Of a stretch of DNA of 55,768 bases, positions 24,136 to 31,703 are shown in pieces; the first letter of the stretch is position 1, and each line of letters begins with the position of its first letter. The stretch is taken from contig CAJXRZ010000038.1 of NCBI GenBank assembly GCA_913060515.1, forward strand, positions 1 to 55,768. The letters are read 5' to 3'. The notes under the pieces are model-generated. The model saw only the letters and a list, made by a program, of their open reading frames with translations, was not told the DNA's origin and did not search any database. Source of the DNA: an uncultured Pseudomonadota bacterium. GTDB lineage: Bacteria; Myxococcota_A; UBA796; CAJQPC01. The position numbers and the translations under genes were made by a program.

Positions 24136-26004
24136 GTGTTGCAAATGATTCTCATTAGCGTCAGTGCTTGGGCCGCCGAGCCTCCTGACACCTCCTCTGA
24201 GGAGGCGGACGCCGCCTTCGTGGTCCGTTCTGCGCCTTCCAAGCGGGCAGGTGATCAGGTGGCATCCCGGATCCTGGTGTTGGACGAGCAAGACTTGGCC
24301 GACATGGGGGCACAGAACCTGGGCGAGGCTCTGGACACTCTGCCTGGCGTTCGTGTTCAGCAGGGCTATCGGGGCGCGGAGCTGAGCCTGCGTGGTCTGG
24401 ATCCCCAGCACACGTTGGTCTTGGTGGATGGACAACGGCTCTCGGGGAGAACGTCCGGGGCGGTCGATCTGTCCCGCATCTCCATCCAAGACGTCGTCCA
24501 AGTCGAGGTCATTAAGGGCCCCCAGTCCGCGCTCTACGGATCTGACGCGATGGGTGGTGTGGTCAAGATCACGACGCGAGCGGGCAGCCCAAGGCCGCGG
24601 GCGCGGGGACAGCTGGCCGTGGCCTCGAGCTTGGGACAGGGGGCTCCCACACTGGACGCGGACCTGGGTGCCAGCGGCGGCAAGGATTCGCTGAGCGGAA
24701 GCATCGACTTGGGACTCCATGGCGGGCAGGCCTTGATGGACGCTGATGGGGTGCACACAGCGCAGGACCAGTGGCGCCAAGGGGACCTGTCTCTCTCGGG
24801 TGCCTGGCGTCCGGACAATGGGCCCCAGCTCCGGATTCGCAGCGCCTACACCGCGCGCATGCTGGAGGGGGTGGATTCGGCCAACGGTGGGGCGTCCCTG
24901 GACCGGACTGTGGGTACAGAGACCCAGGTCAACCAGATGAGCTTGAGCTGGGCGGGGGCGCGCTCTTTGACCACGGCCCGTGCAGGATACAGTTTCTACC
25001 TGGATCAGTACCTCAGCGATCAACGCAAGGCCGCGGACTTGGATCTGTATGAGCGCAGCCGGGAGGACCTCTGGGAGGGCGGGGTGCTCCACGAGCACGC
25101 CACGGGCCTTGGGGTGGTCTCCTTGGGCGCAGACGTGCTGGTGCAATCGCTGCAAGCCGACCGTTTGGACGGCCGTGGTCAGCGCAGCCGCCTCTCCCCT
25201 TTTGCACAGCTTGAGTTTCGTCCCACGGACAGTGTGCTCTTGGTTCCGGCACTCCGCACAGATCTTGACTCCCAGTTCGGCCGCAACCTCAGCCCCAAAC
25301 TCAGCGCTCTCTGGTACGCCCCCGGCGCCCTGCAGCTGAGGGCCTCTTACGGTCAAGGCTTCCGCGAACCCAGCTTCAGTGAGCAGCTGCTTCGATTCTC
25401 CAACCCCAGCGCCGGCTACCAAGTAGAAGGAAACCCCCAGCTGGGGCCGGAGAGCAGCCAGGGTGTGGACCTAGAACTTCGTCGTCCAGTCGGTCCTTTC
25501 GCTCTGTCAGCTGCCGGGTGGTGGACGCGTTTGCACGACATGATTGCCGTGGACGAAGGCGTCACTGACACCAACGGCACCACCTACCGCTATGTGAACG
25601 TGGACCAAGCACGAACCCGTGGGGTGGAGCTGGGCTTCTCTGTGAACGATGGTCCCTGGGCCCTAGAACTGGACTATGTCTACACCCAGAGCTTGGACTT
25701 TGCCAGCGGCAAGCCCTTGGTCGGCAGAGCGCCACATGTGGGCAATGGCAGCCTGATGTGGTCCGGAACGGTGCTTCAGGCGCGCACGCAGATCTCCTGT
25801 GTAGGCGCCCGTCCGATGTCCGATGGGGCGGCCGGTGTGCCCTATGCCCTCTGGGACGCGCAAGTGGGGTGGACCCCCGGACCTGTTGATCTGCGCGTGG
25901 GTGTAGAGAACTTGCTCAACACCCAAGACAGTACGGACTTGGTGGCTCTGCGCCCCCGAGAGCTGGTGTTCACCGTGGGTGGAGACTGGGGAGGGAAGGG
26001 ATGA
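24136..26004 (+). CDS. hmuR: TonB-dependent haem/haemoprotein receptor
   Basis: A 622-residue outer-membrane receptor. The plug domain (about 30-150) shows VASRILVLDEQDLADMGAQN, LDTLPGVRVQQGY, LSLRGLDPQHTLVLVDGQRL, VEVIKGPQSALYGSDAMGGVV. The remaining 470 residues form the 22-strand barrel, with a FREPSF segment and a C-terminal ELVFTVGGDW strand. The signal peptide is very short: GTG 24136 gives MLQMILISVSAWA, and an ATG at 24145 would leave only ten residues. An in-frame stop at 24124 excludes anything longer. It heads an operon with HmuY lipoproteins and a haem ABC importer, so haem or haemoprotein is the likely substrate. TonB and ExbBD are not in the window. Confidence 0.9.
   Translation: MLQMILISVSAWAAEPPDTSSEEADAAFVVRSAPSKRAGDQVASRILVLDEQDLADMGAQNLGEALDTLPGVRVQQGYRGAELSLRGLDPQHTLVLVDGQRLSGRTSGAVDLSRISIQDVVQVEVIKGPQSALYGSDAMGGVVKITTRAGSPRPRARGQLAVASSLGQGAPTLDADLGASGGKDSLSGSIDLGLHGGQALMDADGVHTAQDQWRQGDLSLSGAWRPDNGPQLRIRSAYTARMLEGVDSANGGASLDRTVGTETQVNQMSLSWAGARSLTTARAGYSFYLDQYLSDQRKAADLDLYERSREDLWEGGVLHEHATGLGVVSLGADVLVQSLQADRLDGRGQRSRLSPFAQLEFRPTDSVLLVPALRTDLDSQFGRNLSPKLSALWYAPGALQLRASYGQGFREPSFSEQLLRFSNPSAGYQVEGNPQLGPESSQGVDLELRRPVGPFALSAAGWWTRLHDMIAVDEGVTDTNGTTYRYVNVDQARTRGVELGFSVNDGPWALELDYVYTQSLDFASGKPLVGRAPHVGNGSLMWSGTVLQARTQISCVGARPMSDGAAGVPYALWDAQVGWTPGPVDLRVGVENLLNTQDSTDLVALRPRELVFTVGGDWGGKG
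24141..24159 (+). promoter_or_regulatory. Fur box 2, inside the receptor's signal-peptide codons
   Basis: GCAAATGATTCTCATTAGC matches the Fur consensus at 14 of 19 positions and contains the perfect inverted repeat AATGA-TTC-TCATT. It lies within the first codons of the receptor gene, just after the predicted transcription start, where repressor binding would block initiation. Confidence 0.8.
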
Positions 26005-26540
26005 TCTTTCTGCTCTTGGCTTGTCTTCCCGACCTCTCCGAGCGCCTTGAAGCTTTGGACAGTGCGGCAACTCTGGACACCTCCGAGGTCAGTGAGGGGC
26101 CGCATCGGCTGCTGCTCGATGCCACGGACTACGATCTCTGGGTTGAGCTGGACTTGGACCAGAAGCAGGGCCCTTGGGAGCTGCGCTTTCAGCGCTACCT
26201 GGTTGAGCTGAACCCGGGGCTCGATGGGGACGGTGCGAGCGAGGCTCTCTGGTTCGAGGGGGCCGATTTTGACGCCTTAGGCGCATCGGATGTCCCAGAG
26301 GGCGGATGGCTCGTGGACCAGGAAGATCAAGACGGCGACGGGGAGCCTGAGCGGGTCTTTGACGATTGGTACCTCTACGAGAGCGCCGACCACAGCCTGA
26401 CTCCCCTGGACCGCGTTTACCTGGTCCGTGGGCCGAGCGGCACCTTCAAGTTTGTCTTTGAGAGCTACTACAGTGAGGCGGGGACTCCGGCCAAGCTGCA
26501 GCTGCGTTGGCAGCAAATTCATACGGAGAACACACCATGA
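26001..26540 (+). CDS. hmuY: HmuY-family haem-binding lipoprotein
   Basis: A 179-residue lipoprotein overlapping the receptor gene by ATGA. MIFLLLAC is an 8-residue lipobox. The body matches the HmuY fold known from Porphyromonas: DATDYDLWVELDL, WELRFQRYLVELN, and the C-terminal core DRVYLVRGPSGTFKFVFESYYSEAGTPAKLQLRWQQI. HmuY proteins capture haem outside the cell and pass it to the HmuR-type receptor. Haem ligands are not obvious: no His pair equivalent to that of P. gingivalis can be placed with confidence. An EF-like DQEDQDGDGEPE loop is present mid-protein. Confidence 0.85.
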   Translation: MIFLLLACLPDLSERLEALDSAATLDTSEVSEGPHRLLLDATDYDLWVELDLDQKQGPWELRFQRYLVELNPGLDGDGASEALWFEGADFDALGASDVPEGGWLVDQEDQDGDGEPERVFDDWYLYESADHSLTPLDRVYLVRGPSGTFKFVFESYYSEAGTPAKLQLRWQQIHTENTP

Positions 26541-27508
26541 CCCTTCTCTTTGCCCTTCTTGCCTGTACCGGCAATGACCCACAAGACAGCGAGACTCGAG
26601 ACAGCGAGACTCAAGACACAGAAAGCCAGGACAGCGGAAGCGACGACACCGGAGAGACGGGGGACACGGGGGAAGTCCCTGCTGTGTTGGTCACACAGGA
26701 TGGAGAGTCGCGGTCCTTCAGGGTGGATGGCACTTCTTCGGAGGTCTGGATCTACGTGGACTTTGAGTTGGGTCAGGTCTCGGAAGATGCGTCCTGGGAT
26801 GTACGTGTCCAGCGCTCTACCTTGGAGGCCAGCGCCGATGCGCAAGTGGCTTGGCAGCCCAGCGAGGACTTTGGCAGCCTAAGCGCGCCCATCGCCGGAT
26901 TGCCCTGGGATGGGCGTCTGGACACCTGGTACAGCTACGACTCCACGACCCATGTCTTGGCCCCCCTCCCAGGTGTGTACGCCATAGACCGTGGCGGGCA
27001 GAGCTATCTCCTGGAGATGCTGGACTATTACCATCCGGACACCGGCAGCAGTGGTCACCCACAGTTTCGGGTCAAAGCGGTTGACCCCGCGCCCCCGTCC
27101 AAGGTCACCCACAGCAACGCATCTGGGATTCGGAACACCCAGGTCGATGCCCGCGATGGAACAGTCACCTTGCGCTTGGCCTCTGGGGCCCCAGCAAGCA
27201 CAGCCAATCCGGAGCTCTGGGATCTGTCCTTTGACCGCTTCAATGTGCTGGAGGAGGGGGTCACCGTAGAGATTCTGGAGGGCGTTGAGTTCACCTCTCT
27301 GACCAGCACTCCTTCCGATGCGGCCTTCCAGGACACCCTGTCCGAGTGGTACGACTACGACGGTCAGACCCACACCCTGAGTCCCAAGGAACAGGTGTAC
27401 GTGGTGCGTGCGGGCATTGACTACAAGCTGCAGTTCTTGGACTACTACGCCGAGGGTGAGGGCGGCTTTGTGAGCTTCCAGTGGGCTCCCTTGGAGTTGG
27501 GCCTGTGA
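26537..27508 (+). CDS. Tandem HmuY-domain lipoprotein
   Basis: A 323-residue lipoprotein (MTLLFALLACTGND) starting with an ATGA overlap. An Asp/Ser/Glu/Thr-rich linker (about 12-45) contains a short DNA-level duplication (GACAGCGAGACTC twice). Two HmuY domains follow. The first runs from about 55 to 180 (WDVRVQRSTLEA; LDTWYSYDSTTHVLAPLPGV; YAIDRGGQSYLLEMLDYYHP). The second runs from about 190 to 320 (WDLSFDRFNVLEE; LSEWYDYDGQTHTLSPKEQV; VVRAGIDYKLQFLDYYAEGE). The doubled arrangement, beside a single-domain HmuY, suggests graded haem capture or binding of two haems. It ends in a GTGA overlap with the binding-protein gene. Confidence 0.85.
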   Translation: MTLLFALLACTGNDPQDSETRDSETQDTESQDSGSDDTGETGDTGEVPAVLVTQDGESRSFRVDGTSSEVWIYVDFELGQVSEDASWDVRVQRSTLEASADAQVAWQPSEDFGSLSAPIAGLPWDGRLDTWYSYDSTTHVLAPLPGVYAIDRGGQSYLLEMLDYYHPDTGSSGHPQFRVKAVDPAPPSKVTHSNASGIRNTQVDARDGTVTLRLASGAPASTANPELWDLSFDRFNVLEEGVTVEILEGVEFTSLTSTPSDAAFQDTLSEWYDYDGQTHTLSPKEQVYVVRAGIDYKLQFLDYYAEGEGGFVSFQWAPLELGL

Positions 27509-28356
27509 GCGCTCTTCTTCTTTGGGCCACTCTGGCGATCGCGGGAACGGTGACCGATGCCAAGGGACGTCAGGTCGCCGTGCAGGACACGTCCCGTGTG
27601 CTCTGCTTGGGCGGGTCGGTGACCGAGACGGTCTATGCCCTGGGGTTGGAAGAAAGGGTGGTGGGTGTTGATGCCTCGAGCCTCTACCCCAAGGCTGCCA
27701 CGGAGCTGACCCAAGTGGGGTACTACCGCTCGGTCTCGGCCGAAGGGGTGCTCTCCTTGGGCCCGACGGTCGTCTTGGCCCTGGAAGGCTCCGGTCCCGA
27801 GTCGGTCATGGCTCAGATCGAGGCGGCTGGTGTACCGGTGGTGTACGTCGATGAGGCCCACTCCGTTGAGACGGCGCGGGCCAGAATCGCGTTGATTGGT
27901 GCCGCGCTGGACGCTGCCTCAGCTCCTGATCTGCTCTCGGAATTTGATGCAGACATTCGCTCTGCCCAACCCCTAAAGAGCAGTCCGAAGGTGCTCTTTG
28001 TGTACGCGCGGGCAGGCGGGGTCATGAACGTAGCGGGTCAAGAGACGAGCGCTGATGCGATGATCCGCTTGGCCGGCGCCCAAAACGCGATCCAAGGCTA
28101 CACCGGCTACAAGCCTCTCACGCCCGAGGCCGCTCTGGCTGCGCAGCCGGATGTGATTCTGTTCACGACCGGTGGCTTGGAGGCCAGTGGGGGTGTGCAG
28201 GGTGTCCTGAGCAACACAGGCTTGTCCTTGACGCCCGCGGGCAAGTCTGGCGCAGTGGCTGCCGTGGACGACCTGCTCTTGTTGGGCTTTGGTCCCCGCC
28301 TGGGGCTGGCCATCTCCACCCTCTCCCAAGCCATCGCCAAGGCGCTCGCGCAGTGA
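27505..28356 (+). CDS. hmuT: Haem ABC transporter periplasmic binding protein
   Basis: A 283-residue class III substrate-binding protein (PF01497 type). GTG 27505 overlaps the previous stop (GTGA) and gives the signal peptide MSALLLWATLAIA, again without basic residues. Family features: RVLCLGGSVTETVYALGLEERVVGVDASSLYP, VGYYRSVSAEGVLSLGPTVVLA, PVVYVDE, then the linking helix and the C-terminal lobe with PEAALAAQPDVILFTTGGLE. In HmuT/ShuT proteins a Tyr binds haem; Y in VGYYRS is a candidate. It delivers haem to the HmuUV importer encoded next. Confidence 0.9.
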   Translation: MSALLLWATLAIAGTVTDAKGRQVAVQDTSRVLCLGGSVTETVYALGLEERVVGVDASSLYPKAATELTQVGYYRSVSAEGVLSLGPTVVLALEGSGPESVMAQIEAAGVPVVYVDEAHSVETARARIALIGAALDAASAPDLLSEFDADIRSAQPLKSSPKVLFVYARAGGVMNVAGQETSADAMIRLAGAQNAIQGYTGYKPLTPEAALAAQPDVILFTTGGLEASGGVQGVLSNTGLSLTPAGKSGAVAAVDDLLLLGFGPRLGLAISTLSQAIAKALAQ

Positions 28357-29372
28357 ACGCGCTCCCCCAGGCCCGGTGGGGTCAGCGGCTGCTCACACCG
28401 CTCCTTGTGCTCGGGACAGCCGCGCTGGCGGTGGTCTCGGCGACCCAAGGGGCGGTGGAGATCACACTGGCGGATCTGTGGGCGATGGGCACGGAAGAGG
28501 GGAGGGCGGCCATCCCTGCGCAAGTCTTCCTAGAGATTCGCCTTCCTCGCATCGCGCTGGCTGTGCTGGTGGGGGCAGGCTTGGCGGGGGCGGGTGCTGG
28601 ATTTCAGGGTCTGTTCCGCAATCCCCTGGCCTCCCCGAGCCTCTTGGGGGTTGCGGCAGGTGCCTCGGCCGGTGCGGCCATTGCCATCGTATTGCCCATT
28701 GGCGCCTATCTGCCTGCGCGGGTCGCGCTCTTTGCCTTCATTGGGGCCTTGGGGACCTCTGCGATGGTTCTGCGCCTGGGACGGGTCCAGGGCCAGACGG
28801 ATACCGCGCGGGTCTTGTTGGCTGGGGTGGCCCTCACGGCCGCTGCGAGCGCGGTGGTCGGGACACTCACGCTGCTGGCCACGGATACTCAACTGCGTTC
28901 CTACACCTTCTGGATTCTCGGCTCCCTTGGCGGCGCCACCTGGGGATCCGTATTGGGTGTAGCCACAGGCGTCGGGGCCGGACTTGGGCTCCTCTTTCTC
29001 CAGGCGGCCAGCCTCGACGTCTTTGCTTTGGGTGAGGAGGTCGCTGGACACGTCGGTCTACGTGTCCAGCGCCTCACCCTCTTTGTGCTCGTGGGGGCCT
29101 CGCTTGCGGTGGGGGTCTCCGTGGCTGTCTCCGGCATGATCGGATTCCTAGGGCTCGCGGTTCCCCATCTTGTGCGGCTGATGATCGGTCCTTCCCACAA
29201 GCGCTTGATCCCAGCCAGCTGTGCGCTGGGCAGCTTCTTGCTCTTGGCCGCGGACACCTTGGCCCGCTTGGTTGCTGCGCCCACCGAGGTGCCCATTGGC
29301 ATCTTGACCACGGCATTGGGGGTGCCCTTCTTCGTGTGGCTGCTCCGGCGAAGGAGGGCCCAATGGGTCTGA
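28353..29372 (+). CDS. hmuU: Haem ABC transporter permease (FecCD family)
   Basis: A 339-residue inner-membrane permease with about ten hydrophobic helices. FecCD hallmarks: LRLPRI-type segment (FLEIRLPRIALAVLVGAGLAG), GAGFQGLFRNPLASPSLLGV, and SGMIGFLGLAVPHLVRLMIG, the coupling-helix region that contacts the ATPase. GTG 28353 overlaps the preceding stop. Two copies should assemble with two HmuV subunits to import haem handed over by HmuT. Confidence 0.94.
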   Translation: MNALPQARWGQRLLTPLLVLGTAALAVVSATQGAVEITLADLWAMGTEEGRAAIPAQVFLEIRLPRIALAVLVGAGLAGAGAGFQGLFRNPLASPSLLGVAAGASAGAAIAIVLPIGAYLPARVALFAFIGALGTSAMVLRLGRVQGQTDTARVLLAGVALTAAASAVVGTLTLLATDTQLRSYTFWILGSLGGATWGSVLGVATGVGAGLGLLFLQAASLDVFALGEEVAGHVGLRVQRLTLFVLVGASLAVGVSVAVSGMIGFLGLAVPHLVRLMIGPSHKRLIPASCALGSFLLLAADTLARLVAAPTEVPIGILTTALGVPFFVWLLRRRRAQWV

Positions 29373-30154
29373 CCGCAGAGGGGGTCTCCCTGAAGTTGGG
29401 ACGCAAGTCCATCCTCCAGGACCTTCGGCTACAGGTTCACGGGGGACAGATGCTCGCGTTGCTGGGCCCCAACGGCGCCGGCAAGAGCACGCTACTGCGC
29501 GTCCTGGCGGGCTCGCTTGAGCCACAAGAGGGGAGTGTGTGCCTGGATGGCGAGCATCTCGTCTCTCTGGAACCCAGGGCCCTGGCCATGCGCCGCGCTG
29601 TGCTCCCGCAGCAGCTCCCGGTGGCCTATGGCTTCTCCTGTTTGGACGTGGTGATGATGGGGCGGTCTCCTCACCGTGGCGGCGCCTCTGCGGGACCCGT
29701 GGACCGGGGATACGCGCTGGACGCGCTGAACACACTGGGCATGGCCTCCTTCGCCCAACGGCGCGTGGAGACCCTCAGCGGTGGAGAGCACCAGCGCATT
29801 CATCTGGCGCGCACCCTATGCCAGCTCTCCTCGCCCCCGGCTGGCTGCACCCCGCTCTTGCTCTTGGATGAGCCCACCTCGGCCTTGGACTTGGCAGGCC
29901 AGCATCGGGTCTTGGCGTTGGCGCGAGAGCTGACCCAGAGAGGCCTGGCGGTGGTCGCGGTGCTGCATGACCTGAACCTTGCAGCACGCTACGCCGACCG
30001 GGTGCTCTTGTTGAACCGTGGTCGCGTGGCCTGCGCTGTGGGTTCGCCCGAACAAGTCTTGCGGCCTGAGCTCCTCGAAACGATCTATGGCTTGGCCCTA
30101 GAGCGTCACGAGTTGGCCGGTCGCTCCATCTTCACCCCCCGAGTTTCTCCATGA
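29363..30154 (+). CDS. hmuV: Haem ABC transporter ATPase
   Basis: A 263-residue ABC ATPase. ATG 29363 overlaps the permease gene by ten bases. Walker A GPNGAGKST, Q-loop LPQQLPVAYGFSC, signature LSGGEHQRIHLARTL, Walker B TPLLLLDEPTSALDL and the H-loop VVAVLHDLNLAARY are all intact. The insertion around the signature (CQLSSPPAGCTPLLLLDEP) is typical of haem-type ATPases. It powers the HmuTUV importer. Confidence 0.95.
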   Translation: MGLTAEGVSLKLGRKSILQDLRLQVHGGQMLALLGPNGAGKSTLLRVLAGSLEPQEGSVCLDGEHLVSLEPRALAMRRAVLPQQLPVAYGFSCLDVVMMGRSPHRGGASAGPVDRGYALDALNTLGMASFAQRRVETLSGGEHQRIHLARTLCQLSSPPAGCTPLLLLDEPTSALDLAGQHRVLALARELTQRGLAVVAVLHDLNLAARYADRVLLLNRGRVACAVGSPEQVLRPELLETIYGLALERHELAGRSIFTPRVSP

Positions 30155-31173
30155 ACACCTCCCTTGCCCAGGCCTACCAGGCCCTGCTCAATGACCAACC
30201 CAAGCTGCGCATTCGAGACGCCGCCCGGCTGCTGAACTCCAGCGAAGCGGAGCTGCTACAGACCCAGGAAGGCGTCACGCGCTTGCGTCCGGAGATCGCG
30301 GAGCTTCTCAAGGCCATGCCCTCGCTGGGCAAGACCATGGTGCTCACCCGGAACGAGCACTGCGTGCACGAGAAGACGGGCACTTGGAAGCCTCCGCAGA
30401 TTGGCCGTCACGCCTCTCTGGCCCTGGGGGACATTGACCTGCGCATGTTCCTGAGCGGCTGGAGGCATGTGCTGGCCCAGAGCCGCCAAGCCGGTGCCCG
30501 CGCCTTGCACAGCATTCAGTTCTTCAACGCCCATGGCGAGGCCATCCTCAAGGTCTACGCTCAGGATGAGGACCTGGGTCCCTACCAAGCCTTGGTGCAG
30601 CGCTTCAGCGCGCCGGAGCTGCCGTCCATCGTCGCCGAGCCCAAGGCTGCGCCCCAGCCCGTGGTCCAGGCCCCAGTGGACGTGGAGGCCCTGTCAGCAG
30701 ACTGGGCCAAGCTTCAGGACACCCACGATTTTTACGGCCTGTTGCGCAAGTACAAGGTCCAGCGGCTGCTGGCCTTTGAGCTGTGCCCAGCCTTTGCCAA
30801 GAAGGTGGAGGTGGACATGGACGCCTTCCTGCGCGCGGCGGCCGAGCTGGGGCTGCCCATCATGGTCTTTGTGAGCAACCCGGGCAACATCCAGATCCAC
30901 ACCGGTCCGGTGAAGAAGATCCTGACGATGGGCGACTGGGTCAACGTGATGGATCCGGCCTTCAACCTGCACTTGAACACCCAAGGCATCTCGCAGATCT
31001 GGCGGGTGCGCAAGCCCACATCGGACGGGGACGTGAACTCCCTGGAGATCTACGCCCAAGACGGAAGCACCATCGCGATGCTCTTTGGCGCACGCAAAGA
31101 GGGCAAGCACGAGCTGGCCGCATGGCGCGGTCTGCTCGCAAAGCTCGCCCCCTGTCCCTGGGACGCGGCCTGA
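30151..31173 (+). CDS. hmuS: Cytoplasmic haem-handling protein (HemS/HmuS/ChuS family)
   Basis: A 340-residue protein with the two repeated halves of the HemS/ChuS family (about 1-165 and 175-340). Family segments: LRIRDAARLLNSSEAELLQT, VLTRNEHCVHEKTGTWKP, LGDIDLRMFLSGWRHVLAQS, FFNAHGEAILKVYAQ in the first half, and VFVSNPGNIQIHTGPVKKI, GDWVNVMDPAFNLHLNTQGI, WRVRKPTSDGDVNSLEIYAQDG in the second. Such proteins accept imported haem and in some species release iron from it. As the last gene of the operon (ATGA overlap) it completes the route from outer membrane to cytosol. Confidence 0.93.
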   Translation: MNTSLAQAYQALLNDQPKLRIRDAARLLNSSEAELLQTQEGVTRLRPEIAELLKAMPSLGKTMVLTRNEHCVHEKTGTWKPPQIGRHASLALGDIDLRMFLSGWRHVLAQSRQAGARALHSIQFFNAHGEAILKVYAQDEDLGPYQALVQRFSAPELPSIVAEPKAAPQPVVQAPVDVEALSADWAKLQDTHDFYGLLRKYKVQRLLAFELCPAFAKKVEVDMDAFLRAAAELGLPIMVFVSNPGNIQIHTGPVKKILTMGDWVNVMDPAFNLHLNTQGISQIWRVRKPTSDGDVNSLEIYAQDGSTIAMLFGARKEGKHELAAWRGLLAKLAPCPWDAA

Positions 31174-31206
31174 GGGGCTCAGAGCTGGGGCTGGAGGCGG
31201 TCGGGG

Positions 31207-31524
31207 CTAACGCCCGTATCGCTCACGGATGCGGCCCAAGAGCCCTTTGAGCTTGTCCGCGGTGTCGTGGGCCCGCTGGTCGGTGTGACGCATGAACTCC
31301 CGCCAGTGGTCCTCGTTCTCGTGGAAGCTGTCCTCCAGCTCCATCTTGCCCAGGTGCGCCTGTAGCCGCAGCTGGTCCCGTAGCTGGGCGAGAACCGTGG
31401 CCTCGCCGTGAACCTCGCCCACGGAGGGGTTCTCGATCTCCGCCCGGGCCAGCCACGCCTGTAGCTTCAACTCGTCCAGAATCTGTGATGCAACCCACTC
31501 TTCTTTGTGCTCTTGCTCACTCAT
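31207..31524 (-). CDS. Small helical protein with duplicated LQAxL motif
   Basis: A 105-residue, highly charged, probably all-helical cytoplasmic protein. ATG 31524 is preceded by CGGAGG. Two copies of a similar motif are seen: DELKLQAWLARAEIENP (about 18-34) and DQLRLQAHLGKMELEDS (about 50-66). The second leads into a basic helical tail ending LKGLLGRIRERYGR. No family was recognised. It is convergent with the haem operon and has no clear functional link to it. Confidence 0.68.
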   Translation of the reverse strand: MSEQEHKEEWVASQILDELKLQAWLARAEIENPSVGEVHGEATVLAQLRDQLRLQAHLGKMELEDSFHENEDHWREFMRHTDQRAHDTADKLKGLLGRIRERYGR

Positions 31525-31612
31525 GGCGGCCTCCGAATGTGAGGGTTTCTTAACCACCGTGTAGGGCGCGCTGGCCGCGCAAAGGGTACGAATCCCGGTC
31601 TTTCAACCCGCT

Positions 31613-31630
31613 CCCTGCGCTGGGGCAGGG
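31613..31630 (-). terminator. Hairpin downstream of the membrane sulfatase-fold gene
   Basis: CCCTGC (31613-31618) pairs with GCAGGG (31625-31630) around a six-base loop, 74 bases past the minus-strand gene's stop at 31704. No T-run follows on the minus strand, so termination is only a possibility. Confidence 0.3.
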
Positions 31631-31703
31631 ACCGAGCCGATAGCTGCACAAATCGCTGCCTGTCCCCCGCTGTCAGCCCCCTGTGTTGGGCCTTGCTTGA
31701 GCC

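Noticed and set aside
31585-31605. A tRNA T-arm-like GGGTACGAATCCC
   Set aside because: No acceptor, D or anticodon arms can be drawn around it, and the T-loop TTC is missing.
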